In this document: positions 22,557 through 32,578 of the stretch, one piece after another
How the letters are laid out: every line of letters starts with the position of its first letter
Position numbering within the stretch: the first letter of the stretch is position 1
NCBI GenBank assembly: GCA_002104905.1
Contig: MCFE01000668.1
Span: 1 to 48,222, forward strand
Direction of reading: 5' to 3'
DNA length: 48,222 bases
Source: Basidiobolus meristosporus CBS 931.73
Lineage: Eukaryota > Basidiobolomycota > Basidiobolomycetes > Basidiobolales > Basidiobolaceae
The notes under the pieces: generated by a model
What the model was told of the DNA's origin: nothing
What the model saw: the letters and a program-made list of their open reading frames with translations, nothing else
Database searches by the model: none
Translations under genes and position numbers: made by a program

Positions 22557-22565
22557 TATATATAT
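22557..22565 (-). promoter_or_regulatory. TATATATA element upstream of left copy B
   Basis: A TATATATA run about 285 bp upstream of the ATG, kept on the right arm at 23522-23529. If used it gives a 5' UTR of about 250 nt. Confidence 0.4.
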
Positions 22566-22930
22566 GCCATCAACCAGAGACTCAACCACATTCCAAGGCA
22601 GCGGTATCTGAGCGATGCTGCGTGGAGGGGTAGGAGGGTAGAATAGAAGCGATGGAAATATACAGGGGGAGACTGGTGAAATCGGATACAGTAAATGGTG
22701 AACTCGTATCGAGCGATGCTAGCGCAATTGAACGATCCATTCCCTCCGCCCCTCATCTGCCTAGCATCCTGCGATTCAATGAAGCTGGATAATGTCCAGC
22801 GCAACCAATCAGATGCCACGCCGATTTCGCTTCAGAGCTAGGTTGGCGATATCGATCAGACATCACAACTATCATGGCCGATGGTCTTCTCCAAGCTGAT
22901 CACATTTTGCATCGCACCAGGAATCACCCA

Positions 22931-23157
22931 ATTCTTAATAATTAAGTATTCATATTTGCAGGAGTATTGACCTGATAATAGATTAATGCCATAGCATATT
23001 TATTCACTGGCAACATTCTTTACCGAGGACTAGATAGTAGCTTTTAATAGAGCCTATGCAACAATTTCGCATTGGATTGGTCTATATTTGGTGGGTATTT
23101 AACAATAGGCAACTTCTACGGTCACAACTGTTTAACCACAGCTTATAACGAGCATTG
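22931..23157. other. Unique spacer at the centre of the inverted duplication
   Basis: About 230 bp of AT-rich DNA between the two arms. No gene or internal repeat is visible. It is the shared upstream region of the two divergent copy B genes. Confidence 0.6.
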
Positions 23158-23521
23158 AGTGATTCCTGATGCGATGCAAAATGTGATCAGCTTGGAGAAA
23201 ACCATCGGCCATGATAGTTGTGATGTCTGATCGATATCGCCAACCTAGCTCTGAAGCGAAATCGGCGTGGCATCTGATTGGTTGCGCTGGACATTATCCA
23301 GCTTCATTGAATCGCAGGATGCTAGGCAGATGAGGGGCGGAGGGAATGGATCGTTCAATTGCGCTAGCATCGCTCGATACGAGTTCACCATTTACTGTAT
23401 CCGATTTCACCAGTCTCCCCCTGTATATTTCTATCGCTTCTATTCTACCCTCCTACCCCTCCACGCAGTATTGCTCAGATGCCGCTGCCTTGGAATGTGG
23501 TTGAGTCTCTGGTTGATGGCA

Positions 23522-23529
23522 TATATATA
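23522..23529 (+). promoter_or_regulatory. TATATATA element upstream of right copy B
   Basis: Lies inside the long open frame that runs into copy B from 23479, which argues that the upstream part of that frame is promoter and 5' UTR, not protein. Confidence 0.4.
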
Positions 23530-23811
23530 CCCCGGCTCACTGACCATCTACCATATCCTAGATCCATCAATTCTCCTGCTAATTCCCAATCATCCATTGG
23601 TGCACAGTTCAGCATCCCATCGAACTATTATATATTGCCACACACATATCCACATCAACCAGGAAACACAAGCGCACACAAACCACCTCCCGAATTGAGA
23701 AATAGCTGTTACTACTACTGTTGTGACAACATCGGAAAAAACATCATCAACATCAACATCGGCATCGGCGTCGTCCCCATCCTGAGCGACAACACCCACA
23801 CACCCTTGACC

Positions 23812-24366
23812 ATGCAAAGAAACCCTATGGATTTGCATTTCATACTTGGCTACATGCCCACACCACCCCCCTCACTACTTGCTATCGAGATAATCGTATC
23901 TCCGCTCCATACACAATCAACCGATGATCAAAACCCTACGCCCGATCCTGGCCAACTCAGCCCCTCCAGTGATCATGCGCCTTTTGTCTGTGAGTGGAAG
24001 ATGTGCATGCGACAGTTCAAACGAAAGTCCGAGCTGATTCGCCACAGGAGAATACACACTGGTGAGCGGCCATATGTGTGTTCCAGTTGCGGGAAAGGGT
24101 TCATTCAACGCTCAGCCTTGACTGTTCATCTGCGCACCCATACAGGCGAGAAGCCACACCACTGTGAACACCCAGGATGTGGGCAATCCTTCAGTGACTC
24201 ATCCTCTCTCACTCGTCACCGGAAAAGCCATCTTGGTCTGAGGCCCTACACCTGCCTACACTTGGGGTGTCAAAGATCCTTTACAAGAAAGGGTGCATTG
24301 ACGAAACACGAGAAGAAGCAGCATAGTATGTGGCGTGTCCCACCCATGCTAGGAATGGCAAAGTGA
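23812..24366 (+). CDS. Four-finger C2H2 transcription factor, right-arm copy B
   Basis: 184 residues from ATG 23812; ATG 23827 (MDLHFILGY) is the alternative start favoured by the family alignment. The frame is open back to an ATG at 23479, which would add 111 residues. The mirror copy has a stop in that stretch and a TATA element lies within it, so I reject the extension. The fingers are [39 protein letters not shown] and YTCLHLGC. All zinc ligands are intact in both copies. Confidence 0.9.
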   Translation: MQRNPMDLHFILGYMPTPPPSLLAIEIIVSPLHTQSTDDQNPTPDPGQLSPSSDHAPFVCEWKMCMRQFKRKSELIRHRRIHTGERPYVCSSCGKGFIQRSALTVHLRTHTGEKPHHCEHPGCGQSFSDSSSLTRHRKSHLGLRPYTCLHLGCQRSFTRKGALTKHEKKQHSMWRVPPMLGMAK

Positions 24367-24506
24367 CTGGGGGTGATGCTCAATGGCTTGACTTCTTGGC
24401 CGACCCACGGATCTCGTCATCGGCTTTGGCGAGTTCGATAAAAGCAGCATCACTCGCACTCGGTGAGTTGTCTGTAGCATTATAGCACAGGGCGGTTTGG
24501 AGGAGA

Positions 24507-24550
24507 GGTGGTAGTAGCAGTAGCAGTAGTAGTAATGGTGGTGGTGGTGA
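24507..24550. repeat. GTA/GTG trinucleotide microsatellite, right arm
   Basis: Mirror of the left-arm microsatellite, in the predicted 3' UTR of right copy B. Confidence 0.7.
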
Positions 24551-24590
24551 ACACTTGTATATTGTAAAAGGAAAGAGCCACATGTTGTGT

Positions 24591-24596
24591 AATAAA
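24591..24596 (+). terminator. Polyadenylation signal of right C2H2 copy B
   Basis: AATAAA 225 bp after the stop at 24366, conserved on the left arm. Confidence 0.5.
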
Positions 24597-25517
24597 GTCA
24601 AGATCTTCATTGTCGAACTTTCGAGCACGCTTCCCTCCCGCCTCCCAACCAATAGAGCCACGATGAATGCCACACCGAGGAGGGTCACACGTACTCGAAC
24701 CCCAAGCCTTTGATGAATATAGATTTCAGTGTGTGAGCCGCGGTTCCCTAAAATCAATGAAATGTCTCATTTTCATGGTAAGATAAAGGATGGCACCTGA
24801 AATTCTTTCACTTGAATAGATATATGGAAGAGTGGGTTGGGGAGATAGCTGTGGCACATACAGTATGGAGGAAATACCTGATTCAAGTTTAATGACTGCA
24901 AAAAAGGAAATGCCGAATCGGTGCACCGACCATTAGCCAGATTGTTGCAACCAAATTATAATCCTGTTCCATCGTCATTTTAGCTTGCAAATCTCACTGA
25001 TGGACAGATGAATCGGAATTTGCACTTACGGTGAGAGCTTTCATACTCCTTCGGGGAGGTACGTCATGTAAGCGGTAGACTCTACAACAGCGGGCATGGT
25101 TTCATGTAGTCGAGCAAGATGGTATCATTTCCTTCAGGGTGAACATCGTGTATGCGTGTGAGTGGATGTCATTGGGGAAGTGCCGATTTCCACCCAGTTG
25201 AGGAAATCAGTATGGCACTTGTATTGGAGATGTCACAGAACCCATCACGATCGGCAACTCCCGATTCCGTTACATAATCAGGGAACGCCGATTTGGGGCA
25301 TCCCACTCTCTATTGGCTTATCGCTTTGCCCTATGGACAACTCAAATCGAACCCGCATACTCTGTGGCTCTGGATCGGCAATTGTATAGTGAATCGTTTG
25401 ATGCTCAATACCAACCCTATGTATTCAGCTCGATAGCTACGTCATTCTTTGCTTCATCTTCAGAGATTCCAGATCCACCGGCCTATGAGGAGCAAGTTTT
25501 CCATCGCTTTGGAAAGC

Positions 25518-25523
25518 TATAAA
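25518..25523 (+). promoter_or_regulatory. TATA box of right C2H2 copy A
   Basis: TATAAA 125-130 bp upstream of ATG 25648, with the same surroundings as on the left arm. Confidence 0.5.
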
Positions 25524-25647
25524 TTGATCACTGACCACCGAGGTGGCCCTAAAGCCATTCATACATCACTCGAATTGCCAAACATCTGATCAGCCTGCAC
25601 ACGAGGACACCATCCAACCTTGCTTCCACACAAAGAATCCAACCACA

Positions 25648-26208
25648 ATGAATCTGGGCTTCATTCTCAATCCAACCAGCACGCTAGACAACACAGTCCA
25701 CCCATATCGCACATATTCCGACTCGAGCAAGAGTTGTAGCTCCGACAGTGATGACCACTCCGCCGGAGCCAAAGGGTATCACTGCTCATGGGATGGTTGC
25801 CACAAGCAATTCCGTCGCAACTCTGATCTTGTTCGTCACTGGAGGATCCACACGGGAGAGCGGCCATTCAGTTGCAAGGAATGCGGCAAGGGATTCATCC
25901 AGCGATCAGCACTGACTGTTCACTTCCGCACACACACCGGTGAGAGGCCACACCATTGTGACTATCCAGGATGTGTGCGTTCATTCGGAGATTCATCATC
26001 ACTTGCACGACACAAGAGAAGCCACTATGGGATTCGGCCATACGAATGCCACATCAATGGATGTGGAAAGTCATTCACACGCCGAACCACCTTGGTTAAA
26101 CATCAGCGTAAACACTTGGAAACACCGGACTCCCGAGGTAAAATGCAGAACCGATCCTCCATACTGCCCGAACTGTTTCAAAGCAGAATAGCTGTTGAAT
26201 CCGTGTGA
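25648..26208 (+). CDS. Four-finger C2H2 transcription factor, right-arm copy A
   Basis: 186 residues from ATG 25648 (MNLGFILNP). The frame extends upstream only to a GTG at 25543. The fingers are as in the left copy, with single changes such as T to A in the acidic stretch and R to H in finger 4. After KHQRKH the tail (LETPDSRGK onward) is unrelated to the left copy, although by chance or constraint both proteins have the same length. The gene starts about 1.3 kb downstream of copy B on the same strand. An AATAAA near 26344 could end its mRNA. Confidence 0.88.
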   Translation: MNLGFILNPTSTLDNTVHPYRTYSDSSKSCSSDSDDHSAGAKGYHCSWDGCHKQFRRNSDLVRHWRIHTGERPFSCKECGKGFIQRSALTVHFRTHTGERPHHCDYPGCVRSFGDSSSLARHKRSHYGIRPYECHINGCGKSFTRRTTLVKHQRKHLETPDSRGKMQNRSSILPELFQSRIAVESV

Positions 26209-27114
26209 AACAGCCAATTCGCTTTAATGGCAATCATATTTTCCAATTTTTCTTGGCACCCGTAGTGTAGCTTCGAACCTGTTTGTGTTGCTTTCGAACC
26301 TATTATCGGGAGTGTGGATAATTGTATATAGACATCAGCTGTTAATAAAACTAATTTCATTACTATCACATTCAATTGACATATATTATAGGCAGACCTG
26401 TACACTGTATCACGTAACCGCGACATCAGGAAGGTGGTCAAAATGCTAGTGGTGTTTTGCCCATGCTGGAGTAAGATGCAATTTTTGTTAAAGGTGAAGA
26501 TTCCATGAAAAGTACCCTACTTTATTAATTGGTTGTAGGCCTTCGTATTCACTTTTCGTCTCAATTTAAATTCGTTCCTCCGCAACTTCGGGTATTTGTT
26601 TGATATGTATTACTAAGCACACTACACCCATGAATACTTTAAGTCATAAACATGGAGACGGCATGGGACTTCGGGTTAGGGTTTGATTAATGCTTCATGT
26701 CAATTATTGAATCAGGCGAGCTGTGTTGGCTATTCCAGAGGTAGTATAATTTATGCTTAATAACGATAAGTTTCAATCGATTTGGCCATGATACAGATTG
26801 GCCAAAATCTAGGCCAACTGAGAATGGCAAACGTCCAAATAGTTCAAATTGCAGTAGCCAGTTTTCCACCCCCCCCATTATAATTAAATTCAGATCAAGA
26901 ATGGATTTGTACATATTTCCCATTCCCTACGTGGCTTCAATTTTTGATGGTTAAACAGACGAGTCCTCTTGATGTGGCCACTTTCATGAATACCCACCTT
27001 TCCGAAAACTCATACAACCGCCTATCTTCCTTTGGCTGTTCATCTTGTTAACTTGGTGCCACAAAGAATCCACCTGTCAAGCGAGGATATCACTTGTGGT
27101 TTTTTGACACAATA
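26209..27114. other. Intergenic between C2H2 copy A and the F-box gene
   Basis: AT-rich, with an AATAAA near 26344 for the C2H2 gene. No coding signal was seen on either strand. Confidence 0.5.
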
Positions 27115-28770
27115 ATGGAAACAACTGTCGACACCGTATCTTCAAGCCATAGAGTGTTTGGCATTCCAAGTATATTAGAGACCATATTACACATGGCGGC
27201 ATACAATCGACCTCGAGCTAACCAAATCACTTTCGATGCTTCTCAGTGGCAGAAATTTCGAAGGGCTCATCTGGCAAACTATGCATTGGTCTGTAAAGAT
27301 TGGTGTGAGGCAGCCAAACATATACTATACTCCCGCTTGGATCTGGCTTATGAATTGCGCTTTTTGATTGACAAGGAGAATATATTCTTTCGCTGCAACC
27401 CGGGTGTCAATGCCAAATATGTAAAGGAGGTGGAGATAACCGCATTACAGCTGGACCTCCTGTTCTACGATGAAAAGATCGCGAACGAGGAGTGGTTCGA
27501 ATACGTACACTACCAGCATAATCTGTCTGTCTGCTATTTCCTGCTGCGCTGCGAGACCTTGCAATGCGTCACTGTCCATTGCACTCAAGAACTGTTCGAG
27601 AAAGTCATCCGATATCCATTGGGCGAGCTGTTCCCCAACCTTAGAACCATGCGAGTGATCGTGGATGAATTGCAATATTTCGAGCCTCCTTATGTCAACT
27701 ATTTCCCGCGAAACCAAAGGCCACAAACACAAGTTCACGTGCGCGACCTGTCAATATTCAGTAACCTCAGCAAATCCGAGCCGAGTGCAGAGAGGATGTT
27801 TGAAATTTTGAGGTGCGAGGATTTGATGTCGCTGCGAACCCTCCTTCTCAAGCCAATACATCACCACTCGATGAATCTTCTGTTGCAAAGCGACTTGACA
27901 CTCCCGAAGCTGGAGGTCCTTACCATCGAGGTTTCGAACAATTTTGCTGATGAAGAAGAGTATCTACGATATTACCAACCACAAGTACTGATGCCCATCA
28001 CGCTGAACGCGTTTGATTCCCTGCTGGACTTTAGCTTTGGTTTGGACCCTTTTTCAAGCCTCCCGATACCACGGATCCACCTGCGGCACATACTATCCAT
28101 GCTATCACCTGACTTGCGGATTCTAAGCATCAGCCAGCCAGGATTACGGCAAGACGTCAAGACGTTGGGTTTGATTGCCGAGCGGTTTTCGCGGTTGGTT
28201 GAGTTGAAACTCCATGATGGTAGCATCAGCATTGGTGAAGGGTGGCAAGCTGGGATAATGTCCGAAGAGCCTGTGGAAGACCAAGCGGTCTCTCTTCAGC
28301 CTTTCTTCCGGCAGCTGCTTGGTCGACCAAACCGGATCGAAGTGCTCAAACTGTACAACATCATCCCAGACGCTAGCAATTTCCGTATCCATGGAGATGC
28401 CAGTTCATCGACCGAGCCATCAGACGGGCCACGGAAGTACTGCCCAAGGTTACGACACTTGGTAGTCACTCATATCGAAACCAATCTGATCCCCTTCATC
28501 CTTGAAATCTCCCAGCTCCCGAATCTCAAGCATTTGGTATTGGACGGGATCTGGCCAGCGGTGATGGATTGGAATAACCTGTTCGTGGAGATGAGTTACG
28601 AGACGTTCCCCTCATTGCGGGTCATCCTACTGTTCAACAATGGATTGCCATTTGGAATGACCGCGTTCTGGAGAAGAGTCGCCCCCAAACTTACCGAATT
28701 CTATGTGGACAAAAAGATGGTGACCGTCCACCGGCCCGTATGCGACCACTTGACCAGATATCATTTTTAG
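27115..28770 (+). CDS. F-box protein with LRR-like C-terminal part
   Basis: 551 residues, one exon. ATG 27115 is used; the seven extra codons upstream start at a GTG. Residues about 14-77 fit a fungal F-box: a Pro-containing first helix (FGIPSILETIL), then LANYALVCKDWCEAAKHILYS, the usual LxxxxLVCkxWxxaaxxxLY pattern. The rest consists of spaced leucine-rich stretches (LRTLLLKPI, LPKLEVLTIEV, LRILSISQPGL, LRHLVVTHIET, LPNLKHLVLDGIW) typical of the solenoid that binds substrates. F-box proteins bind Skp1 and bring targets to the SCF ubiquitin ligase. Its target is unknown; such genes are numerous in fungi. GC content is higher than in the flanking DNA, as expected for coding sequence. Confidence 0.8.
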   Translation: METTVDTVSSSHRVFGIPSILETILHMAAYNRPRANQITFDASQWQKFRRAHLANYALVCKDWCEAAKHILYSRLDLAYELRFLIDKENIFFRCNPGVNAKYVKEVEITALQLDLLFYDEKIANEEWFEYVHYQHNLSVCYFLLRCETLQCVTVHCTQELFEKVIRYPLGELFPNLRTMRVIVDELQYFEPPYVNYFPRNQRPQTQVHVRDLSIFSNLSKSEPSAERMFEILRCEDLMSLRTLLLKPIHHHSMNLLLQSDLTLPKLEVLTIEVSNNFADEEEYLRYYQPQVLMPITLNAFDSLLDFSFGLDPFSSLPIPRIHLRHILSMLSPDLRILSISQPGLRQDVKTLGLIAERFSRLVELKLHDGSISIGEGWQAGIMSEEPVEDQAVSLQPFFRQLLGRPNRIEVLKLYNIIPDASNFRIHGDASSSTEPSDGPRKYCPRLRHLVVTHIETNLIPFILEISQLPNLKHLVLDGIWPAVMDWNNLFVEMSYETFPSLRVILLFNNGLPFGMTAFWRRVAPKLTEFYVDKKMVTVHRPVCDHLTRYHF

Positions 28771-29734
28771 TTGGGGAACATGCTCTCATTATGCTATGAC
28801 CCCTAGTCTCAGCCACTCCGTAACAAAATGCTACGTATGAATACACCAATTATTTGATATTTCCGAGAGTCGCGTTCTTCTCGAGGTGAAGCCCTAAGAA
28901 AGCCCGGTAGCAGAGCTTCTGGGGGGAGGAGGAGGAGGAGGAGGATGTGATGACCCTCTTTGTTCTACTCAACATAGTCATGGATCGCATTGTGAGGGGT
29001 TTATTTTCGGATTGTTGAAAGGGATCTAATCCCCATAGATCTCGACTGGCGTGCCCCGGTCAAATGGATTCCTTAGTGTGGATGCCAAAATTCATGCAGT
29101 GCATATTAGGTAACATTCGTGCACACCCACGAAAATTGCCGATAGTGTTGATTTGCCGACAGCCTAGAGTCCTCCAAGTGATGTAAATATCCAATATAGC
29201 GTAACTGGATACAACAAGGTCTATTTCATGAACCTGGATCCGCTGCCACACCATGCGCCCATTCACTGGGGAGACTAGTCTAGTCCCAAGGCCAGAGCCA
29301 GCTGGAGTGATTCAACAACAACGGTGGAGGGTAGACTGATGGGATTCAGCTGCTTTTCAATTAGGATGCGACATTGAATTAACCGGTATGCTTAAATTGG
29401 ATCGCGTATTGATTAGATAATAACTGGATGTATTTCGGCATTAATTACATTCAGACATTCGTACAGCATGGTGAGAATACTGGTTTTCCATTGATGCCGG
29501 CATCCACAAGGACCAACCTTACAAGGAATAGAGGTTTGAGTGTGCTGAGACGAAGGGCATCCAATTCCAAACAAACCCTTGCCATACTAAGGGATGGATT
29601 AATGAATTTGAGACCGACCTGACCAGTTCCTTCGCCGGAAGAGGAACCGGAAAATCCAGGAGTGACTGGACTGGAATCCCATGGGAGGTGTTCTTCACCT
29701 GGGCGAGAACGTCCCCTCCGACCACGGGGAATTT
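28771..29734. other. Intergenic, with a GGA microsatellite
   Basis: Holds the 3' flank of the F-box gene, a (GGA)n run at about 28925-28945, and the upstream region of the small secreted protein gene. No other gene was seen. Confidence 0.5.
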
Positions 29735-29743
29735 TATAAAAAC
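29735..29743 (+). promoter_or_regulatory. TATA box of the pacifastin-like gene
   Basis: TATAAAAA about 55 bp upstream of ATG 29794. Confidence 0.6.
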
Positions 29744-29793
29744 CCACCCATCCATCCCCTCTCGTTTCCCACATACATTCCTGCCATTCGAAG

Positions 29794-30027
29794 ATGACCT
29801 GGTTCAGTCAATTCTCCATCCGCTTCTTCCTCTTCCAACTGCTCCTCCTCCTGCCCATGGTCCTCCAGACCGAGTCCCTTCCCGCCGAGGTCCAGTTGTC
29901 GAAACGTGACTCGTATCAGGACTGTGTCGACAAGTACGGTGGTCCCAGTTTCCGTTACGGATGCAACGTGTGCACCTGCTTGAGAGGTGGTGGATATAAG
30001 TGTACCCGCGCCGGGTGCGGTTATTAA
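29794..30027 (+). CDS. Small secreted pacifastin-like serine protease inhibitor
   Basis: 77 residues. Residues 1 to about 26 are a signal peptide with a strong hydrophobic core (FFLFQLLLLLPMVL). A short propeptide ends in a Kex2-type Lys37-Arg38 site, leaving a 39-residue mature peptide with six cysteines (44, 57, 60, 62, 70, 75). The spacing C-x12-C-N-x-C-x-C-x2-G-x4-C-T-x3-C fits the pacifastin (LCMI) pattern exactly. In that family the reactive bond lies just after the Cys-Thr near the C-terminus, so Arg72 would be P1 and predict a trypsin-like target. The family is best known from arthropods. A role in the fungus (against host or competitor proteases, or its own) is inference. It could alternatively be another small knotted peptide with convergent spacing. 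Confidence 0.75.
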   Translation: MTWFSQFSIRFFLFQLLLLLPMVLQTESLPAEVQLSKRDSYQDCVDKYGGPSFRYGCNVCTCLRGGGYKCTRAGCGY

Positions 30028-30193
30028 CTCTGGAATCCCGACCCTTTGGTTCCCGCGATACCAAGTTCAAGTTCCACCCATCCCCTCCCCTCCCCCCCAC
30101 CCGTCGATTTTGGAAACGTCCTCCCAGCTAACCCCCTGGCCTTGGTTTTTGAAGTGATGCACATTCGTAATTGCTAATGAGATACCCAATATG

Positions 30194-30199
30194 AATAAA
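30194..30199 (+). terminator. Candidate polyadenylation signal (AATAAA)
   Basis: AATAAA 167 bp after the stop of the pacifastin-like gene. Confidence 0.4.
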
Positions 30200-30357
30200 C
30201 ATCTTCATTATTGATCCCCCAATTGATTACATACCAATCGGTGTCAGGAGCGATATGGTTTGTTTAAAGAACATATGACGGGTCAAGAACATAACACTTC
30301 CATTTTAATTAATCAATTTACTGATATATAGCTACAAAAATATTAGTTTCCATCTAA

Positions 30358-30429
30358 AAGTGATTACTCCTTAGGTTAAGGCGTAGGTCACCCACCTCAA
30401 GGGTGCGAGGTTCGAATCCTCGGTCGCTT
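30358..30429 (+). other. tRNA-like sequence (pseudo-tRNA or tRNA-derived SINE head)
   Basis: 72 nt with a 7-bp acceptor-like stem (AAGTGAT with GTCGCTT, two wobble pairs), a perfect T arm (CGAGG TTCGAAT CCTCG, containing a B box) and an A-box-like AGGTTAAGGCG. The only good anticodon-like hairpin (CACCC ACCTCAA GGGTG, CTC in the loop) leaves no variable loop and lacks T33. It is therefore probably not a functional tRNA. Confidence 0.35.
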
Positions 30430-32264
30430 GAAATTGAACACCTATGATTAGAACATACAAAGTCCCTAAATACCCAGTGGGGTAGATGATGGTGACAATT
30501 GACTACAACGGTATATGACGGTGTTCCTTTTTGGTCCTTATCCGCCAGGAATGGGTAATCATTCCCATACGGATCTGGGTGGATCCCTGATTTTGGAGAT
30601 CCCTGGAACGCGTGTTCAATAGGACCATGATCAGGCAGAGTGATTGGTGGAATCCAACCACAGGGCGGATGTTGTGTATCATGCTACTGAGCGATGTTAC
30701 TGGGCACTTATATTGAAGGTGGCCGCAGGCTTCCGGTCCACTTGTCTAGCCGTCTATGGGGGTCTGGGGGGGGGAGATACCTGGAACCACTGGCTGGTAA
30801 AACCCGACCTTTCCATTTGGGGCTGGTCGAACGGTTAGTGGGTACACTTGAGTTGACCGGTCACGAAGTCTTATTTTCCCCAGTTACCCTGGCGATGCCG
30901 CCTCGAAGGGGAATCTACATGTCGATTGTGTACCTGACGATGAACCACCAATCATGTCTGATAGGATGCCGCGGAATCTAGGGTCCTACAGAGTGAATGC
31001 TAATAGACGGATTGCCAACCATGATTCAGTCTTCCGGTTATGATCGAGATGGGGGGGATTGTGTGGTGCGTCTAGTTCCATCGTCCATCAAATTTCCTAA
31101 TTGCAGCAAGTGTACCGTCATCGAGTCAGGTCAGAAGTCGCTTTCCGGAATGATCGTCCAGTCTCACGATAGGTGGCACGGTGGAAGGACTTGGATGGTG
31201 TTGTGTCCACTTGGCGATCCGGATTCTTCTCATGCCGCAGCGCCGGGGGCAAGGACCTGGTGGTTGTGGTAGATGGACTCCACTGTCCAGAGTAACCCTA
31301 CTGAATCGGTACTACCCGGCTGTGAATCGGATGGCTATGATGGCCGGAATCAAGTGCGACATCGATGGACCACTGGTTCAATGAGGTTGGCGATTTGAAC
31401 CGAAGTGATTTGACTTTTACCCAAGATTTCTGGACCCTTCCACCTGGCTGTATGATGGACGGTTCCAGGTGATTTTTGAGAGCCCTCAGGGAGATGGAAA
31501 ATGTCTCTTTGGCTACTTGATGGCTGACCTGATCTACTGGAGGGTAACTGAAGCATTAGGAAGGTAAGCATCCTAGGCCACCGGTATTCATATTCCGCGC
31601 CAGGAGTCTGTTGAACAAGGGACGTAGTCTATAAGTAAAGTGCAGATATTGGTAATGGGAAGGCGGAAATTAGGCCTAGAGGATAAGGTGAAGGTATTTG
31701 TTGGTGATGGTTAGTGCCAGGGCCTAATAATATGTGTGGTGCAATTGGGTGTACATGTGCAGTCAGAGGCTTAATAACCCAGGTTGAATAGGCATAGAAT
31801 GGTTTGTATGTTTATTAGTCCAATAACTCTGGATATTTCTAATCCAACAGATTTTTTGCTATGTTACACAAGAGAGATCCCTTCCATAGTGAACTCTTGG
31901 GCAACAATATCTGACTTTTTAGCAGCTCTCTGACAATGGAGTTGTGGCTAAACTTCCTGATGTGGTCTGCTTCTCCTTACTCTATTTGTCATACCTCAAG
32001 TCAAGTAGATTCACAAAGTACTCTACCCATACCTTACATTTTGAGCTTGTGGCTGCAGCAGTGGGTTCTGCCAAGTATAAAAAAATGTATCTAGATATAT
32101 AAGTTGCAACTTGTAAGGCTTTGGCTGTAGTCTCTTACTTTTCATTTCCCATCTATACTATGGAAACAATGCTTTGATGACCATATAGATTCTTGCGGAT
32201 CCCAATGATACCTGCATTCATAAGGTGTAGAACTAGGCTCTACATGGCTGCTAGAGCTAGAAAT
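30430..32264. other. Intergenic stretch leading into the transposon nest
   Basis: Frames of 60-95 codons occur but lack domains and splice logic. From about 31.8 kb the composition shifts to the AT-rich, stop-filled sequence typical of the repeats that follow. Confidence 0.4.
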
Positions 32265-32578
32265 TGTTGCAAAAGTTGAGAAGCTATTGGAAGTGGTTGG
32301 GAGAACAAGTAGGTTACATGGCTTTCACTGAATGATTTAATTAATGTACAAGTGGTATAAATACTTTTACATGGTCTTGGCCCAAAAGCACATGCACAAA
32401 GTGTGGTGCTGTTTGGACAACTTTGAGAAATTTTTGTTCCAGGTACCTGCTATTGTGATCAGGATTTTCCAAGTAAGTCCCAATATGGAATTTGACCAGA
32501 ATTCTCTAAGATTTGAAGGCAATGACGTAAGTTACTAAGTTGAGTGAGTGCTTATTGATAATGATCATATCTACAACA
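32265..32578 (-). repeat. Diverged copia-family LTR (3' LTR of a relic)
   Basis: Starts TGTTGC and ends CTACAACA, colinear with the 349-bp LTR at 43404-43752 but with many substitutions and small gaps. It is followed by the same polypurine-tract sequence (CTCCCA on this strand). Confidence 0.75.

Larger units (their letters stand above)
20005..22930 (-). repeat. Left arm of a large inverted duplication
   Basis: Read as its reverse complement, this arm matches about 23158-26110 with high identity over both C2H2 genes and their flanks, except around 20990-21310 (opposite 24790-25250), which has diverged or been rearranged. The inner edge is near 22930. The outer edge falls within the final codons of copy A. 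Confidence 0.85.
23158..26110 (+). repeat. Right arm of the large inverted duplication
   Basis: Mirror image of about 20005-22930, carrying copy B and then copy A on the plus strand. Homology starts near a GTGATTCCTG block and ends around codon KHQ after the last finger of copy A. Confidence 0.85.

Noticed and set aside
23479-23811. N-terminal extension of the right copy B C2H2 gene from an ATG at 23479
   Set aside because: The mirror copy has a stop in the same stretch, a TATA element lies inside it, and the other family members start at the M-[ND]-L-x-F motif.
30358-30429. Functional tRNA-Glu (CTC)
   Set aside because: The hairpin that would present CTC leaves no variable loop and lacks the invariant T33, and the standard layout leaves the anticodon stem unpaired.
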